A DNA stretch of 30,937 nt, taken from positions 1-30,937 of the forward strand of contig CAWUKT010000082.1 of assembly GCA_963923035.1 (NCBI GenBank), given 5' to 3'. Every line of letters begins with the position of its first letter. Position 1 is the stretch's first letter. Both the position numbers and the translations under genes were made by a program. This document shows positions 22,732 through 30,675 of this stretch, piece after piece. This stretch comes from CAWUKT01 sp963923035 (GTDB taxonomy: Bacteria; Bacteroidota; Bacteroidia; J057; JADKCL01). Below the pieces are notes generated by a model. It made no database searches. It was not told where the DNA came from and saw only the letters and a program-made list of their open reading frames with translations.

Positions 22732-23912
22732 CGGGGCAGCACCCAGGTAGAGACCACGGTGCCCGCGGGCAAATGATCGGCGCCATCGGGAATTTCGACG
22801 ATGAGGTCGGCTGCACCGAAGCTGGCCAACATGTGGCTGTTTTGTTTCCGCAGCACCCGTACGCGCCCTTGTTCGATCTTACCAGTGACAAAATGCGTCT
22901 TGCCGTCGCGTTTGCGGTATTCTTCCACGAGGGGAAGGTCGATCCGGGGCAGGTCCAGGACCTGGGCGCCCATGGCGCGACGCAGGTAGGGATAGACGTA
23001 ACGGTAAAACGACATCAGCGAGCTCCGCGGATTGCCGGGCAGGCCGAAAGCCACGCGGTGGGCTTGTTTCCTCACGAACAGGAGTGGCTTACCCGGCTTC
23101 TGGTTGACCTTGTGGAAAATGACCTCATAGCCGCAGGCTTCCAGGGAATTGCGGGTATGGTCGTAGGCGCCGACACTGACGCCGCCGGTGGTCAGGAGGA
23201 CATTGGCCATGGTGCTGGCCTCTTCGATGCGCTTCCGAATCTCGTCGGCATCGTCTTCGACCTGGGCGTGGAAACTCTCGAGCCCCATTTGCAGGAGGGC
23301 CGTCCGCAGCATCAGGCCGTTCGATTCAAATATTTTCCCTTCCCCCAATTCGTCTTCATTCTCCGCAAACTCACTCCCCGTACTCAAAATCGCCACAATC
23401 GGTGCCCGCGGAGAAGTCGTCTCGGTCGCGCCAAAGGTCGCCAACAGGCCTACTCTTGCTGCATTCAATTGGGCGCCCGATTGGACTGCGACGGCTCCCT
23501 TCGCCAACTGCTCCCCTTGTTTCCGCACATTCGCACCTCTGTCCACCAAGCCATCGAAACTCACCTGATCGCCGTCTCGCGTCGCCATTTCCTGCATGAC
23601 CACCGTATCCGCGGTGGACGGAATTGGCGCCCCAGTAAAGATGCGGACCGCCTCTCCCCTGTTCACATCGATATTCGGAGGATCGCCCGCCCGAATTTCA
23701 CCCACCACTTTCAGGGGATCTCCCGTGATCAGGTCGGCGTGGCGCAGGGCATATCCGTCCATCGCGCTCTGGTCAAAAAAGGGATGGGGATGGGAAGCCA
23801 GGAAATCGGTTCCCTGGATCCGCCCCGCCGCAAATGCCAAGGGAATCGCCTCGACCGGCATGGTTTCGGCGTTGTCCAGGATCAATTGGCGGGCTTCTTG
23901 AACTGAAATCAT
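22728..23912 (-). CDS. moeA: Molybdopterin molybdenumtransferase
   Basis: MoeA inserts molybdate into adenylylated molybdopterin. With the ATG at 23912 it is 394 aa, the usual length, and opens ISVQEARQLILDNA. Motifs: FFDQSAMDGYAL, IFTGAPIPSTADTVV, TGSEF...GEGKIFESNG and LLTTGGVSVGAYDHT, the last two being the conserved active-site loops, then FGLPGNPRSSLMSF. The last 80 residues form domain IV (FVTGKIEQGRVRVLRKQNSH in part). An in-frame ATG at 23969 would add 19 residues of no family match. It is the first gene of moeA-mobA-moaD; a -7 box precedes it. Confidence 0.95.
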   Translation of the reverse strand: MISVQEARQLILDNAETMPVEAIPLAFAAGRIQGTDFLASHPHPFFDQSAMDGYALRHADLITGDPLKVVGEIRAGDPPNIDVNRGEAVRIFTGAPIPSTADTVVMQEMATRDGDQVSFDGLVDRGANVRKQGEQLAKGAVAVQSGAQLNAARVGLLATFGATETTSPRAPIVAILSTGSEFAENEDELGEGKIFESNGLMLRTALLQMGLESFHAQVEDDADEIRKRIEEASTMANVLLTTGGVSVGAYDHTRNSLEACGYEVIFHKVNQKPGKPLLFVRKQAHRVAFGLPGNPRSSLMSFYRYVYPYLRRAMGAQVLDLPRIDLPLVEEYRKRDGKTHFVTGKIEQGRVRVLRKQNSHMLASFGAADLIVEIPDGADHLPAGTVVSTWVLPR

Positions 23913-23933
23913 AGGAAGGGGTTGTTTTGTGGG

Positions 23934-23941
23934 CAAAAATA
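23934..23941 (-). promoter_or_regulatory. -7 box for moeA
   Basis: On the minus strand TATTTTTG matches TAnnTTTG. No TTG occurs at the expected -33 spacing. It lies 21 bp before the moeA ATG. Confidence 0.45.
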
Positions 23942-24079
23942 GGGAAAATGGCCGGGACACGGTGGGCAAGAAAAATGAAAATCGTCCAGAAAATCTTTAA
24001 TCCTTTCCCTTCCCGAACGATACAGTAATGAGCGGCCAAAATCTTATTTAGGAACAGGGATATTTGGCCCCACAAAGTT

Positions 24080-24099
24080 GCCCATTGCGGTCAATGGGC
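24080..24099. other. Hairpin with 4-nt loop
   Basis: GCCCATTG-CGGT-CAATGGGC, a perfect 8-bp stem. No T-run follows on the + strand. On the minus strand it lies upstream of moeA, so it would be outside that transcript if the 23934 promoter is right. Confidence 0.6.
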
Positions 24100-24116
24100 G
24101 ATCATTTCCCAATGCT

Positions 24117-24153
24117 ACGGCCTGGTCCCACGAAGGGGCCAGGCCGTCTTCGT
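24117..24153 (+). other. Long stable hairpin upstream of the membrane protein
   Basis: ACGGCCTGGTCCC (24117-24129) pairs with GGGGCCAGGCCGT (24135-24147), a 13-bp stem with one G-T pair around loop ACGAA. TTCGT follows at 24149-24153 and is complementary to the loop. That pairing would compete with the hairpin (a compact pseudoknot is sterically unlikely over a 13-bp stem). It lies 38 bp ahead of the start at 24192, with no terminator T-run, so it may be a 5' leader element or a small RNA. Confidence 0.55.
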
Positions 24154-24191
24154 ACGGAAAACCATTCCCGGCGCTTCGCAGTTGATTTCCC

Positions 24192-24632
24192 ATGGCGTCT
24201 CCCGATTCAATCTGGCATTTGGTCAATCTCCTCAGCTGCTTCTTCCTGACCGGCCTGATCTGGTTCGTCGCGGTGGTCCATTATCCGCTCTTTGCGGCGG
24301 TCGGCGAATCGGATTTTCAGCAGTACGAACGGAAGCATGCCCAGCGCACCACTTCGATCACTTTTCCCACCATGACCGCTGAGCTCCTGAGCGGATTCGT
24401 GCTGGTCTGGTGGCACTGGGAAGGCGGAATCCCGTGGCTGTGGGTGGCAATGCTGGGATTGATTGGGGCGATCTGGATCATCACCGTGTTCCTGGCGGTG
24501 CCCCTGCACGGCCAATTGGCGGCGGGATTTGATGCGGAGATTCACCGGAAATTGCTGCGGGTGAATTGGTGCCGGACGGCCGCCTGGACGGTGCGCAGTG
24601 GGGTTTGGGCGTGGATATTGGTGGGAAATTGA
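24192..24632 (+). CDS. Small four-helix membrane protein
   Basis: A 146-residue protein with hydrophobic segments at about 8-30 (LVNLLSCFFLTGLIWFVAVV), 60-75, 82-103 (WLWVAMLGLIGAIWIITVFL) and a final one near 130-144. The last carries positively charged residues before it. The frame of conserved-looking polar positions (FQQYERKHAQRTTSIT, VPLHGQLAAGFD, VNWCRTAAWTVR) resembles small Bacteroidota membrane proteins of unknown role. The hydrophilic link at 38-57 and the HGQ segment could bind something; nothing is known. It ends one base from the convergent ThiO-like gene with no terminator between. Confidence 0.78.
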   Translation: MASPDSIWHLVNLLSCFFLTGLIWFVAVVHYPLFAAVGESDFQQYERKHAQRTTSITFPTMTAELLSGFVLVWWHWEGGIPWLWVAMLGLIGAIWIITVFLAVPLHGQLAAGFDAEIHRKLLRVNWCRTAAWTVRSGVWAWILVGN

Positions 24633-24633
24633 A

Positions 24634-25725
24634 TTAGAACCGGGGAAACCGAAAGGATTCGACTTCCGACCGGCGCTCGCCGGTCATGATCAGGTGCGCG
24701 AGGGCCTCTCCGAGGAGCGGCCCCAGCAAAATTCCGTGCCGGTACAGCCCGTTCAAATGGAAGATGGGGCGTCCCGCTTCCCGGTCCAGGATGGGCAAGC
24801 GGCTCAGCGACGAGGGCCGCAATCCGGCCCAGGTGTCCAGCACCCTAAGTTCATAAATGCCAGGAACGGCCGCGTAGCACTTGCGGAGAATGTCCATCAG
24901 GCCGCCAGCCGTATTGCTGGGATCGAAGCCTTGTTCCTCGGAAGTGGCGCCACAGAGGATGCGGTCTTTCTTCGGGACGATATAGGCATTGCCAATGATC
25001 TTGTTGCGGATGCGGATGGTCTTTTGGAGGAAGGGAAATGCGGGCGGTTCCAAAGCAATCATTTCTCCCCGCACCGGATAGACTTTGTAGGGCAATTTTT
25101 CCGAGAGCTGTTCATTCCCAACCCCTACCGTCACCACCAAGGCATCGACTTCCCAATGGTTATTTTTCCCGATCACCTTTACCCGTTTTCCCCCCATCAT
25201 TTCCCAATCCACAATCTCTTCTCCTTCAAATACTTTACCCTCATCTACTTCAATCTTTTTCCGAAGCCGATCCACCAACAAACGATTGTCGACCTGGATG
25301 TCTCCCGCCGACCAAATTCCGCCCGGCACCTGCTGGGCGAGGAAGGGTTCCATCTCCCGCAATTGTCCCCCACTCATCCACTCCACGTCCAGGCCCTGGG
25401 CCACCTGAAACTGGTGCAACCGCCGCAAAAAGCCTTCGTCGTCGGCCCGCAGTCCCACTTCCAGCGTTCCAGCCCGCTCCATGCCAATGTCCCCCAATTC
25501 GCGCTCCACCGCGTCGTACATCGCCCGACTGGCCACGCCCGCCCGCAACAGGTCCAGTTCCTGGAATTCCAACTCGTTCACCGGCGCCAACATCCCCGCC
25601 GCATCCCACGAACAGCCCCGCCCACAGCGGTCCTTTTCGAGGACAATGACCTCTACGCCACGCTTCTGCAAGTAGAAGGCGGTGAACAAGCCGGCGATTC
25701 CGCCTCCCATGACGGCAATTTTCAT
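24634..25725 (-). CDS. thiO: FAD-dependent glycine/D-amino-acid oxidase family protein (ThiO-like)
   Basis: A 363-residue flavoprotein of the DAO family. The N-terminus KIAVMGGGIAGLFTAFYLQKRG is the FAD dinucleotide-binding motif (GxGxxG as GGGIAG), followed by EVIVLEKD. GCSWDAAGMLAP (38-49) is the flavin-contact segment. KVYPVRGEMIAL and CGATSEEQGFDPS are substrate-domain motifs, and LDTWAGLRPSSLSRLPILD with YRHGILLGPLLGEALAH (in part) close the FAD site. The family oxidises glycine or other amines to imines with H2O2 release; ThiO makes iminoglycine for thiazole synthesis. No thiamin genes are adjacent, so the true substrate is uncertain. It starts 32 bp after the C1B peptidase gene and is likely co-transcribed. 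Confidence 0.88.
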   Translation of the reverse strand: MKIAVMGGGIAGLFTAFYLQKRGVEVIVLEKDRCGRGCSWDAAGMLAPVNELEFQELDLLRAGVASRAMYDAVERELGDIGMERAGTLEVGLRADDEGFLRRLHQFQVAQGLDVEWMSGGQLREMEPFLAQQVPGGIWSAGDIQVDNRLLVDRLRKKIEVDEGKVFEGEEIVDWEMMGGKRVKVIGKNNHWEVDALVVTVGVGNEQLSEKLPYKVYPVRGEMIALEPPAFPFLQKTIRIRNKIIGNAYIVPKKDRILCGATSEEQGFDPSNTAGGLMDILRKCYAAVPGIYELRVLDTWAGLRPSSLSRLPILDREAGRPIFHLNGLYRHGILLGPLLGEALAHLIMTGERRSEVESFRFPRF

Positions 25726-25757
25726 GCGGCGAAATTACAGTATTTCCGGGGAATGAA

Positions 25758-27014
25758 TCAGGATTCTTCGAGGCGATCCATCAGGTCCTTCACCGCATCG
25801 CGGTGGACGGTGAAGTTCATCATCTTGAGCTTCACGTAGTCTTCGTGGAAAAAGTAGTAGCCAAAGCCTTCGCACTGCTCCCCGCAATGGCGGGAACCGG
25901 AGCCGCTGTCCTTGACCAGGAACCACGTATCGCCCTCAAACTCACGGTATCCCACGACGTGCATCGCGTGATCGTCCGTGGTGCTGCCGTTGTTGAAGCG
26001 CAATTGGCGGGCACTTTCATTGATGTATTCCGAAGGAATATCGAAGGTCGGCACGACGGCCACGCCCTGGTAGCTGACCAGTCCGGCCTCGCTCACATCG
26101 CCGCCAATCGCAAAAGAATAGCCTTTTTGGAGGGATTTTTTCATCGCGCCCATGAATACATCCAGGGGCAGGTTATAGTAAACATCGCTGTGCCACCAGT
26201 TGTCCGGGACCTTGTATTCGGCCTGTTTCCAGTAGGGATGCTCCATCAGCGACATGAAATCGACGTATTCGTCCGGCTTCAGGGACAGGTGGTTCTCCAT
26301 AAAGGACTTGGGCGTGTACTCCTCGCCCTGGTAGGAGAATTCGGCCGGGGGCTCGCCCAAATAGTGGTTCAGGATAGATTTCGTCGTGGCCACCACCTGC
26401 TCTTCGTCCCAGGCATTGTCCGTTTTCACGCTCTCCAGGTACTTTTCCAGCTCCTCGAACATGGGCTCGTGGTTGTGAAAAGGCTGGGTCCCGGGCAGTC
26501 CATCGTAGACTTCGTGCGGCACCACTCCGTACATATTCATCATCCGCGCCACTGCATTCGTCTCTGATCCCTCTCCAAAATACATGTCGCCGCGGTTTTG
26601 GACGAAGTAGCGGGCCCGTTCCACGTACTCCCAATAGACCGTATAGATCTCGCTCAGCCGCACTTCCTTGCCCGACAAACGCTTCACTTCGCTCTCGTAG
26701 AAAGAGACCGTCGAAAAACACCAGCAAGTCCCGGTATTGCCCTGGGAAATCGGATTTCCGTGCCAAACCTTCTCGTACTCAGCCGGATCGGTGGGCAATT
26801 TGCGGTCGTCCAGATTGACCTTGAAGGAAGTATAGGGTTCTCCGCCCTTGGCTTTGCCCTCGAGGGAAGGCATGATGGTGCGGTTGTAATAGGAAGGGGG
26901 AAAAACCTGGTAGGCGCCCTTGTCCTGGCGGGGTTTGGGGCGTACCTGGGCCGAGGAAAAGGAAAACGTGAGGGTCAACAATAGGGCAAGTGGGGCAGCA
27001 AAATATTTCATCAT
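25758..27014 (-). CDS. Secreted C1B-family cysteine peptidase (bleomycin-hydrolase-like)
   Basis: An exported papain-fold peptidase of 418 aa. Residues 1-22 are a signal peptide (KYFAAPLALLLTLTFSFSSA). The active site is SQGNTGTCWCFST with oxyanion Gln (Q91) and nucleophile C97, and later TTDDHAMHVVG with H349. Where most relatives have Asn in an NSWG motif, this protein has VKDSGSGS, so the third residue is Asp (D369). The long inserts (YFVQNRGDMYFGEGSETNAV and GVVPHEVYDGLPG) match bleomycin hydrolase / aminopeptidase C types. The Bacteroidota forms are often secreted. The ATG at 27014 or the next codon at 27011 starts the signal peptide; an upstream in-frame start at 27092 has no export function. 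It is followed by the ThiO-like gene. Confidence 0.9.
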   Translation of the reverse strand: MMKYFAAPLALLLTLTFSFSSAQVRPKPRQDKGAYQVFPPSYYNRTIMPSLEGKAKGGEPYTSFKVNLDDRKLPTDPAEYEKVWHGNPISQGNTGTCWCFSTVSFYESEVKRLSGKEVRLSEIYTVYWEYVERARYFVQNRGDMYFGEGSETNAVARMMNMYGVVPHEVYDGLPGTQPFHNHEPMFEELEKYLESVKTDNAWDEEQVVATTKSILNHYLGEPPAEFSYQGEEYTPKSFMENHLSLKPDEYVDFMSLMEHPYWKQAEYKVPDNWWHSDVYYNLPLDVFMGAMKKSLQKGYSFAIGGDVSEAGLVSYQGVAVVPTFDIPSEYINESARQLRFNNGSTTDDHAMHVVGYREFEGDTWFLVKDSGSGSRHCGEQCEGFGYYFFHEDYVKLKMMNFTVHRDAVKDLMDRLEES

Positions 27015-27059
27015 CGGAATAATTGGGAGGTTGAAACTAATAAAAAGCGGGGGGAGACA

Positions 27060-27090
27060 CAAAAAAAGCGCTCCGTCGATGACGGAGCGC
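27060..27090 (-). terminator. Strong terminator for the DUF4234 gene
   Basis: GCGCTCCGTC (27068-27077) pairs with GACGGAGCGC (27081-27090) around GAT, and seven T follow on the minus strand. It lies 49 bp past the stop codon at 27140. The loop of only three bases and the perfect stem suggest strong termination. Confidence 0.92.
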
Positions 27091-27106
27091 AAGATATTTT
27101 CGATGG

Positions 27107-27122
27107 CCGGCCCGAAGGCCGG
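27107..27122. other. Second hairpin beside the DUF4234 terminator
   Basis: CCGGCC-CGAA-GGCCGG, a perfect 6-bp stem with tetraloop, between the stop codon and the main terminator. It may protect the 3' end of the transcript. Confidence 0.55.
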
Positions 27123-27139
27123 GGAATGTCTGGTTCGGA

Positions 27140-27490
27140 TTACTCGCCGAAGGGGTTGTTGCCGGTAGCAGCAACTTCACCTACTTCGTTGTAAGCGCCC
27201 TGGATGAGGCCTTGGCCGATAAAGCCGATGAGCCACAGCAGCAGGAAAGCAACACCGCGGGAGTACTTGCCGTTGGTAACCTTCTCAACAGCACCAGCGT
27301 ACTGCCACAAGAATACGATGAAGAGGATCGGACCAGCCAGCGGGATGAGGATCAGCCACGGGCTCATGATCTTATCAGCGACTTTCTTTTCGAGAAGTTC
27401 CCCACGAGTTTGGTGGTACCAGATCAGGCCATAAATGCCGAGGGTCACCAAAGAGAGGATGATTACCATAGGTACACTGCGATTTTTCAT
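27140..27490 (-). CDS. DUF4234 small membrane protein
   Basis: A 116-residue protein with the DUF4234 start RSVPMVIILSLVTLGIYGLIWYH (split: RSVPMVIILSLVTLG, IYGLIWYHQTRG). It has membrane segments at about 6-24, 44-64 and 80-98, with a C-terminal soluble tail (YNEVGEVAATGNNPFGE). Function in the family is unknown. Codon use is strongly biased to GCT, GGT, GTT, CTG and ATC, unlike most neighbours and like atpD, which points to high expression. It has a matching -7 box upstream and a strong terminator downstream, so it is an independent transcription unit. Confidence 0.85.
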   Translation of the reverse strand: MKNRSVPMVIILSLVTLGIYGLIWYHQTRGELLEKKVADKIMSPWLILIPLAGPILFIVFLWQYAGAVEKVTNGKYSRGVAFLLLWLIGFIGQGLIQGAYNEVGEVAATGNNPFGE

Positions 27491-27543
27491 AAGTCTTAAC
27501 TGTTTATTGTTTTAGGTGTATAGATTATGGATTAAGACGAGTG

Positions 27544-27551
27544 CAAAAATA
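27544..27551 (-). promoter_or_regulatory. -7 box for the DUF4234 gene
   Basis: TATTTTTG on the minus strand matches TAnnTTTG. No TTG occurs at the usual -33 distance. It lies 53 bp before the ATG, which is compatible with a leader of about 50 nt. Confidence 0.5.
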
Positions 27552-27586
27552 GTGATTAATCTCAATTTTCCTACCTTGACTGAAAT

Positions 27587-27617
27587 CCAAAAATTATTAA
27601 GGGGCCCTTCTTGGGCC
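27587..27617 (-). terminator. Probable terminator for mutS2
   Basis: GGCCC (27603-27607) pairs with GGGCC (27613-27617) around TTCTT. On the minus strand TTAATAATTTTT follows. It is about 38 bp after the mutS2 stop and weaker than the other terminators here. Confidence 0.45.
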
Positions 27618-27654
27618 TTGGTGCTGAGGGTCTTTTGGTGGAAATGTGGATAAT

Positions 27655-30075
27655 TTAATTGAGTTCGACGATGGTCCAACCTTCGCCGCCCGCGTCGAGC
27701 GGGGCGTCTTTCGTCTTGCGGACCTCGGGGACGGCCCCGAGGTACTCGCGGATCGCGGACCGGAGCGCTCCGGTCCCCTTGCCGTGCAAAATGCGCACTT
27801 CTTTCATGCCGGAAATGATCGCGTCGTCGATGAACTTGCTCACCACGGGGAGCGCCTGCTCCACCCGGAAGCCCTTGACCCGCAACTCGGTAGAGGCATG
27901 CGCCTTCTTCTGAATCCGGTTGCCGTGGAACACGGTGGCCTTGCGGACCACCTTTTGGTGGTTCTTGCCCTTCTTCACCCGCACCAACTGATTCAACTTC
28001 ACCGTCAAGCGCAATTCGCCCACATTCACCACGGCCCGTTTGCCCTGCATATCGATCACCTGCCCCACCGATTGGGAATCCTTCATCTTCACCAGATCGC
28101 CCTCCCGGATATCGGCATCCGGCATCAACTCCAATTCTTCCTCCTCCACGACCACGACTTTCTCCTCCTCCTTCACCTCATCCGGCAAGGGGGGCGGCGG
28201 ATTGGGCAGCATCTCACGCAATTCCTGGCGCAGGGTCCGCGTCTTTTCCCGGTCGGCCTGCTCCTCCCGAATCTCCCGGATGGTATGCTCGATCTTGGTA
28301 TTCGCCGCGTCGATCAGGGCCTGCGCCTTCTGGTGCGCCTCCCGTAGGATCCTCCCCTCTTGCTGTTTGATGTGCTTGTTCATCGACTGGTTCCGCTCCA
28401 GCCATTTTTTCAATTCCGCATTCCGCTCCTTCTGTTCCTTCAGCACCCCTTCCAATTCCGCTTTCTGCCCTTCCAATTTCAGCAACAATTCCTCGCTGTA
28501 CACGTGGTCCCCATCGATCCGCGTCTTGGCCCGGTCCAGCAGGTGCTGGGGAATGCCGACATTCTTCGCAATCTCAAAGGCGTAGGAACGGCCCGGAATC
28601 CCGATTTCAATGGTATAGGTCGGTTGCAGCGTCTGGGGATCAAATTGCATGGCGGCATTGACGATCCCATCGTGGCGGTCGGCGTAGTTCTTGAGGTTGC
28701 CGTAGTGGGTCGTGATGATGCCAAATGCGCCGGAGGAGACAAATTTTTCGAGAAATGCCTCCGCGATCGCTCCCCCCAATTTGGGGTCGGTACCCGAGCC
28801 AAATTCGTCCACAAGGAACAAGGACTTGCGGTCGAGGCCCTTGAGCATGATCCGCATATTGGCGAGGTGAGACGTATAGGTACTCAGGTCCGATTGCAGG
28901 GACTGCTCGTCCCCGATGTCGATGTAAAGGCGGTCAAACCAACGGAATTCACTCTCTTCGTCGCAGGGCACCAACATGCCCGACTGCAACATCACCTGCA
29001 ACAGCCCCACCGTCTTCAGCGACACCGATTTTCCGCCTGCATTCGGGCCGGAGATCAGGACGATGCGATCCTCCTCATCCATCACCGTATTCAACGGAAT
29101 GACCTGCTCGTAGGGCATGCCGTCCTTCAGGACCAACAGCGGGTGGCGGCCATTCACGATGCGGTAGGCCTTCCCCTTGGCCTCGAAGACCGGTTGATTC
29201 GCCTTGAGGTCGATGGCGAGGCGGGCCTTGGCTCGGATAAAGTCGAGGCGGGCGACGGATTTTGCGTAGTCCCGGAGGTTCTCCACGTGGCCGCGGATGC
29301 GGTTGGTGGCTTCCATCAGGATGCGCGTGATTTCGTTTTTCTCCTCCAAAAACAGCTCGCGGATGCGGTTGTTCTGCTCGAGGACGCTGGACGGCTCCAC
29401 AAAAATGGTCCGGCCGGATTGCGAGACGTCGTGGACAAAGCCCTTGACCTTGCCCTTGAAATCGGCGATCAGGGGCACGACGTAGCGGTCATTCCGGATG
29501 GTGATCTCGGAGGCCTCGGTCCAGCCCATCTGGGCGGCGTGGCGGAGGATCGATTGGAGGGCCTTGCGGAGGTCGTGGCTCTGGTCGAAGCGGGCCCGGC
29601 GGAGTTGCTTGAGCTTCGGCGAGGCGTCGTCGCGGATGTTTCCGCGGTCATCGACGATCTTGGACAATGCTTCGAGGAGGCTCTTGTCCCAATCGAGGCG
29701 GGTCAATCCCTTCCAAAGGGTCGGATATTTCTCTTTGCGGGACTTAAAGTAGTTCATCAGGTCCCGGACCATACGCAGCCATTTGACAAGGCGAAACAGT
29801 TCTTCTGACCGGAGCCAGTTGCCCGGTACAGAGGCGTGGTCAAAGAGGGTGGCGAGACTGGAGGTCACGTCCAGGGAAAAGGGCTCATCGAAGATGAGCA
29901 AATCGCGGCATTCCACGACGCGGGTCAACTCCACCGGCAGTCCTTTGGGACTGCGGTACGGTCGAATGCGGCGGCACAGGGCCTTCCCCTCTTCGGTACT
30001 GGCCCGTCCGGCCAGGATGCCCCTCAAATCCTCGAAACCAAGCTTGATTTCAGTCTGTTCGTTCTGGTATTTCAT
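27655..30075 (-). CDS. mutS2: Endonuclease MutS2
   Basis: An 806-residue MutS-family ATPase with a C-terminal Smr nuclease domain. Relatives act in suppression of recombination or in ribosome-collision rescue. Residues 1-330 are the core and clamp (ADFKGKVKGFVHDVSQSGRT is the family marker, in part GFVHDVSQSG). Walker A is GPNAGGKS (343-350), Walker B LFLVDEFGSGTD (419-430), followed by the STYTSHLAN signature (398-406). A Glu/Lys-rich coiled coil covers about 510-610. The Smr domain at about 725-806 has VKGFRVEQAL and LHGKGTGALR. It lacks the MutS mismatch-recognition domain, as expected. It overlaps the DUF4296 gene by 4 nt. Confidence 0.97.
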   Translation of the reverse strand: MKYQNEQTEIKLGFEDLRGILAGRASTEEGKALCRRIRPYRSPKGLPVELTRVVECRDLLIFDEPFSLDVTSSLATLFDHASVPGNWLRSEELFRLVKWLRMVRDLMNYFKSRKEKYPTLWKGLTRLDWDKSLLEALSKIVDDRGNIRDDASPKLKQLRRARFDQSHDLRKALQSILRHAAQMGWTEASEITIRNDRYVVPLIADFKGKVKGFVHDVSQSGRTIFVEPSSVLEQNNRIRELFLEEKNEITRILMEATNRIRGHVENLRDYAKSVARLDFIRAKARLAIDLKANQPVFEAKGKAYRIVNGRHPLLVLKDGMPYEQVIPLNTVMDEEDRIVLISGPNAGGKSVSLKTVGLLQVMLQSGMLVPCDEESEFRWFDRLYIDIGDEQSLQSDLSTYTSHLANMRIMLKGLDRKSLFLVDEFGSGTDPKLGGAIAEAFLEKFVSSGAFGIITTHYGNLKNYADRHDGIVNAAMQFDPQTLQPTYTIEIGIPGRSYAFEIAKNVGIPQHLLDRAKTRIDGDHVYSEELLLKLEGQKAELEGVLKEQKERNAELKKWLERNQSMNKHIKQQEGRILREAHQKAQALIDAANTKIEHTIREIREEQADREKTRTLRQELREMLPNPPPPLPDEVKEEEKVVVVEEEELELMPDADIREGDLVKMKDSQSVGQVIDMQGKRAVVNVGELRLTVKLNQLVRVKKGKNHQKVVRKATVFHGNRIQKKAHASTELRVKGFRVEQALPVVSKFIDDAIISGMKEVRILHGKGTGALRSAIREYLGAVPEVRKTKDAPLDAGGEGWTIVELN

Positions 30076-30458
30076 TGTCCGTTGGGCGGTCCCCCCTGAT
30101 TCGGCGCCGGATTGGCTCCGGGTCCGGTCAGCAACTCCTCGTTCAGTTCGTTCACGACCTTTTGGTAGATGCTATCCATCAGAGCGGGCTCGCTTTGGTA
30201 ATATTCGTAGCTATCGTAAAATTTCTGCCGGTCCAGGTTGTGTTTTTCGATGACCAGTTCGTTCATCTCCTGGTACTTCATGGGCCGGTTTTTGGGGTTT
30301 CGAATCGTCACATCGACCCCGGCATAGGCCAGGTGGAGGTCCTTGATCACCGGGACCATTTCCTCTTCACTCATCACCCACCCCGGTTGCTCTTCCTCAC
30401 AAGCCACGAGGAAGAAGGGCAAAAGGGCAATGGTCCATATCAACAGGCGGTGACGCAT
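30072..30458 (-). CDS. DUF4296 lipoprotein
   Basis: A 128-residue protein that starts RHRLLIWTIALLPFFLVAC, a signal peptide with lipobox LVAC. The mature part has the DUF4296 pattern: MSEEEMVPVIKDLHLAYAGV, then KHNLDRQKFYDSYEYYQSEPALMDSIYQKV (in parts: HNLDRQKFYDSYEYYQ). The C-terminus is a Pro/Gly/Asn-rich tail. The function of DUF4296 is unknown; it occurs mainly in Bacteroidota, where it supports the taxonomic call. It overlaps mutS2 by 4 nt (ATGA) and leads that transcript. A -7 box lies upstream. Confidence 0.88.
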   Translation of the reverse strand: MRHRLLIWTIALLPFFLVACEEEQPGWVMSEEEMVPVIKDLHLAYAGVDVTIRNPKNRPMKYQEMNELVIEKHNLDRQKFYDSYEYYQSEPALMDSIYQKVVNELNEELLTGPGANPAPNQGGPPNGQ

Positions 30459-30480
30459 TCTTTTTGGTTTTAATTCCCTG

Positions 30481-30488
30481 CAAAATTA
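30481..30488 (-). promoter_or_regulatory. -7 box for the DUF4296-mutS2 unit
   Basis: TAATTTTG on the minus strand fits TAnnTTTG. It lies 22 bp before the ATG; no TTG sits at the expected -33 position. Confidence 0.5.
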
Positions 30489-30675
30489 AGGTTTTTTCAT
30501 TCAACGCCGCGTCTCAGTGATTTGTTGAGCCGGATTCATTTTTTTACCCTTAGAAGAGAGGTTTGGGGAAATGTATGTGGCAAAAAATAATTTACATTTT
30601 CGAGCCATTTCAATCTTTAATTGCCCTCAAGCAGTGCAATTTTTAAATATACTATTGCCCAAACGGAGTAAAATA
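30489..30675. other. AT-rich spacer with no gene
   Basis: This lies between the DUF4296 promoter and the 21-bp array. It is clearly AT-richer than the coding parts. I see no gene, RNA or terminator in it, nor in 30886-30937 after the array. Confidence 0.55.

Noticed and set aside
22773..23906. 377-codon + frame opposite moeA
   Set aside because: All MoeA motifs lie on the minus strand; the + frame has no family content.
24117..24153. Pseudoknot from loop ACGAA and downstream TTCGT
   Set aside because: With a 13-bp stem the one-base linker cannot span the groove, so only competing hairpins are plausible; kept as a hairpin.
28360..29808. 482-codon + frame opposite mutS2
   Set aside because: mutS2 motifs are intact on the other strand; the + frame is a shadow of high-GC third positions.
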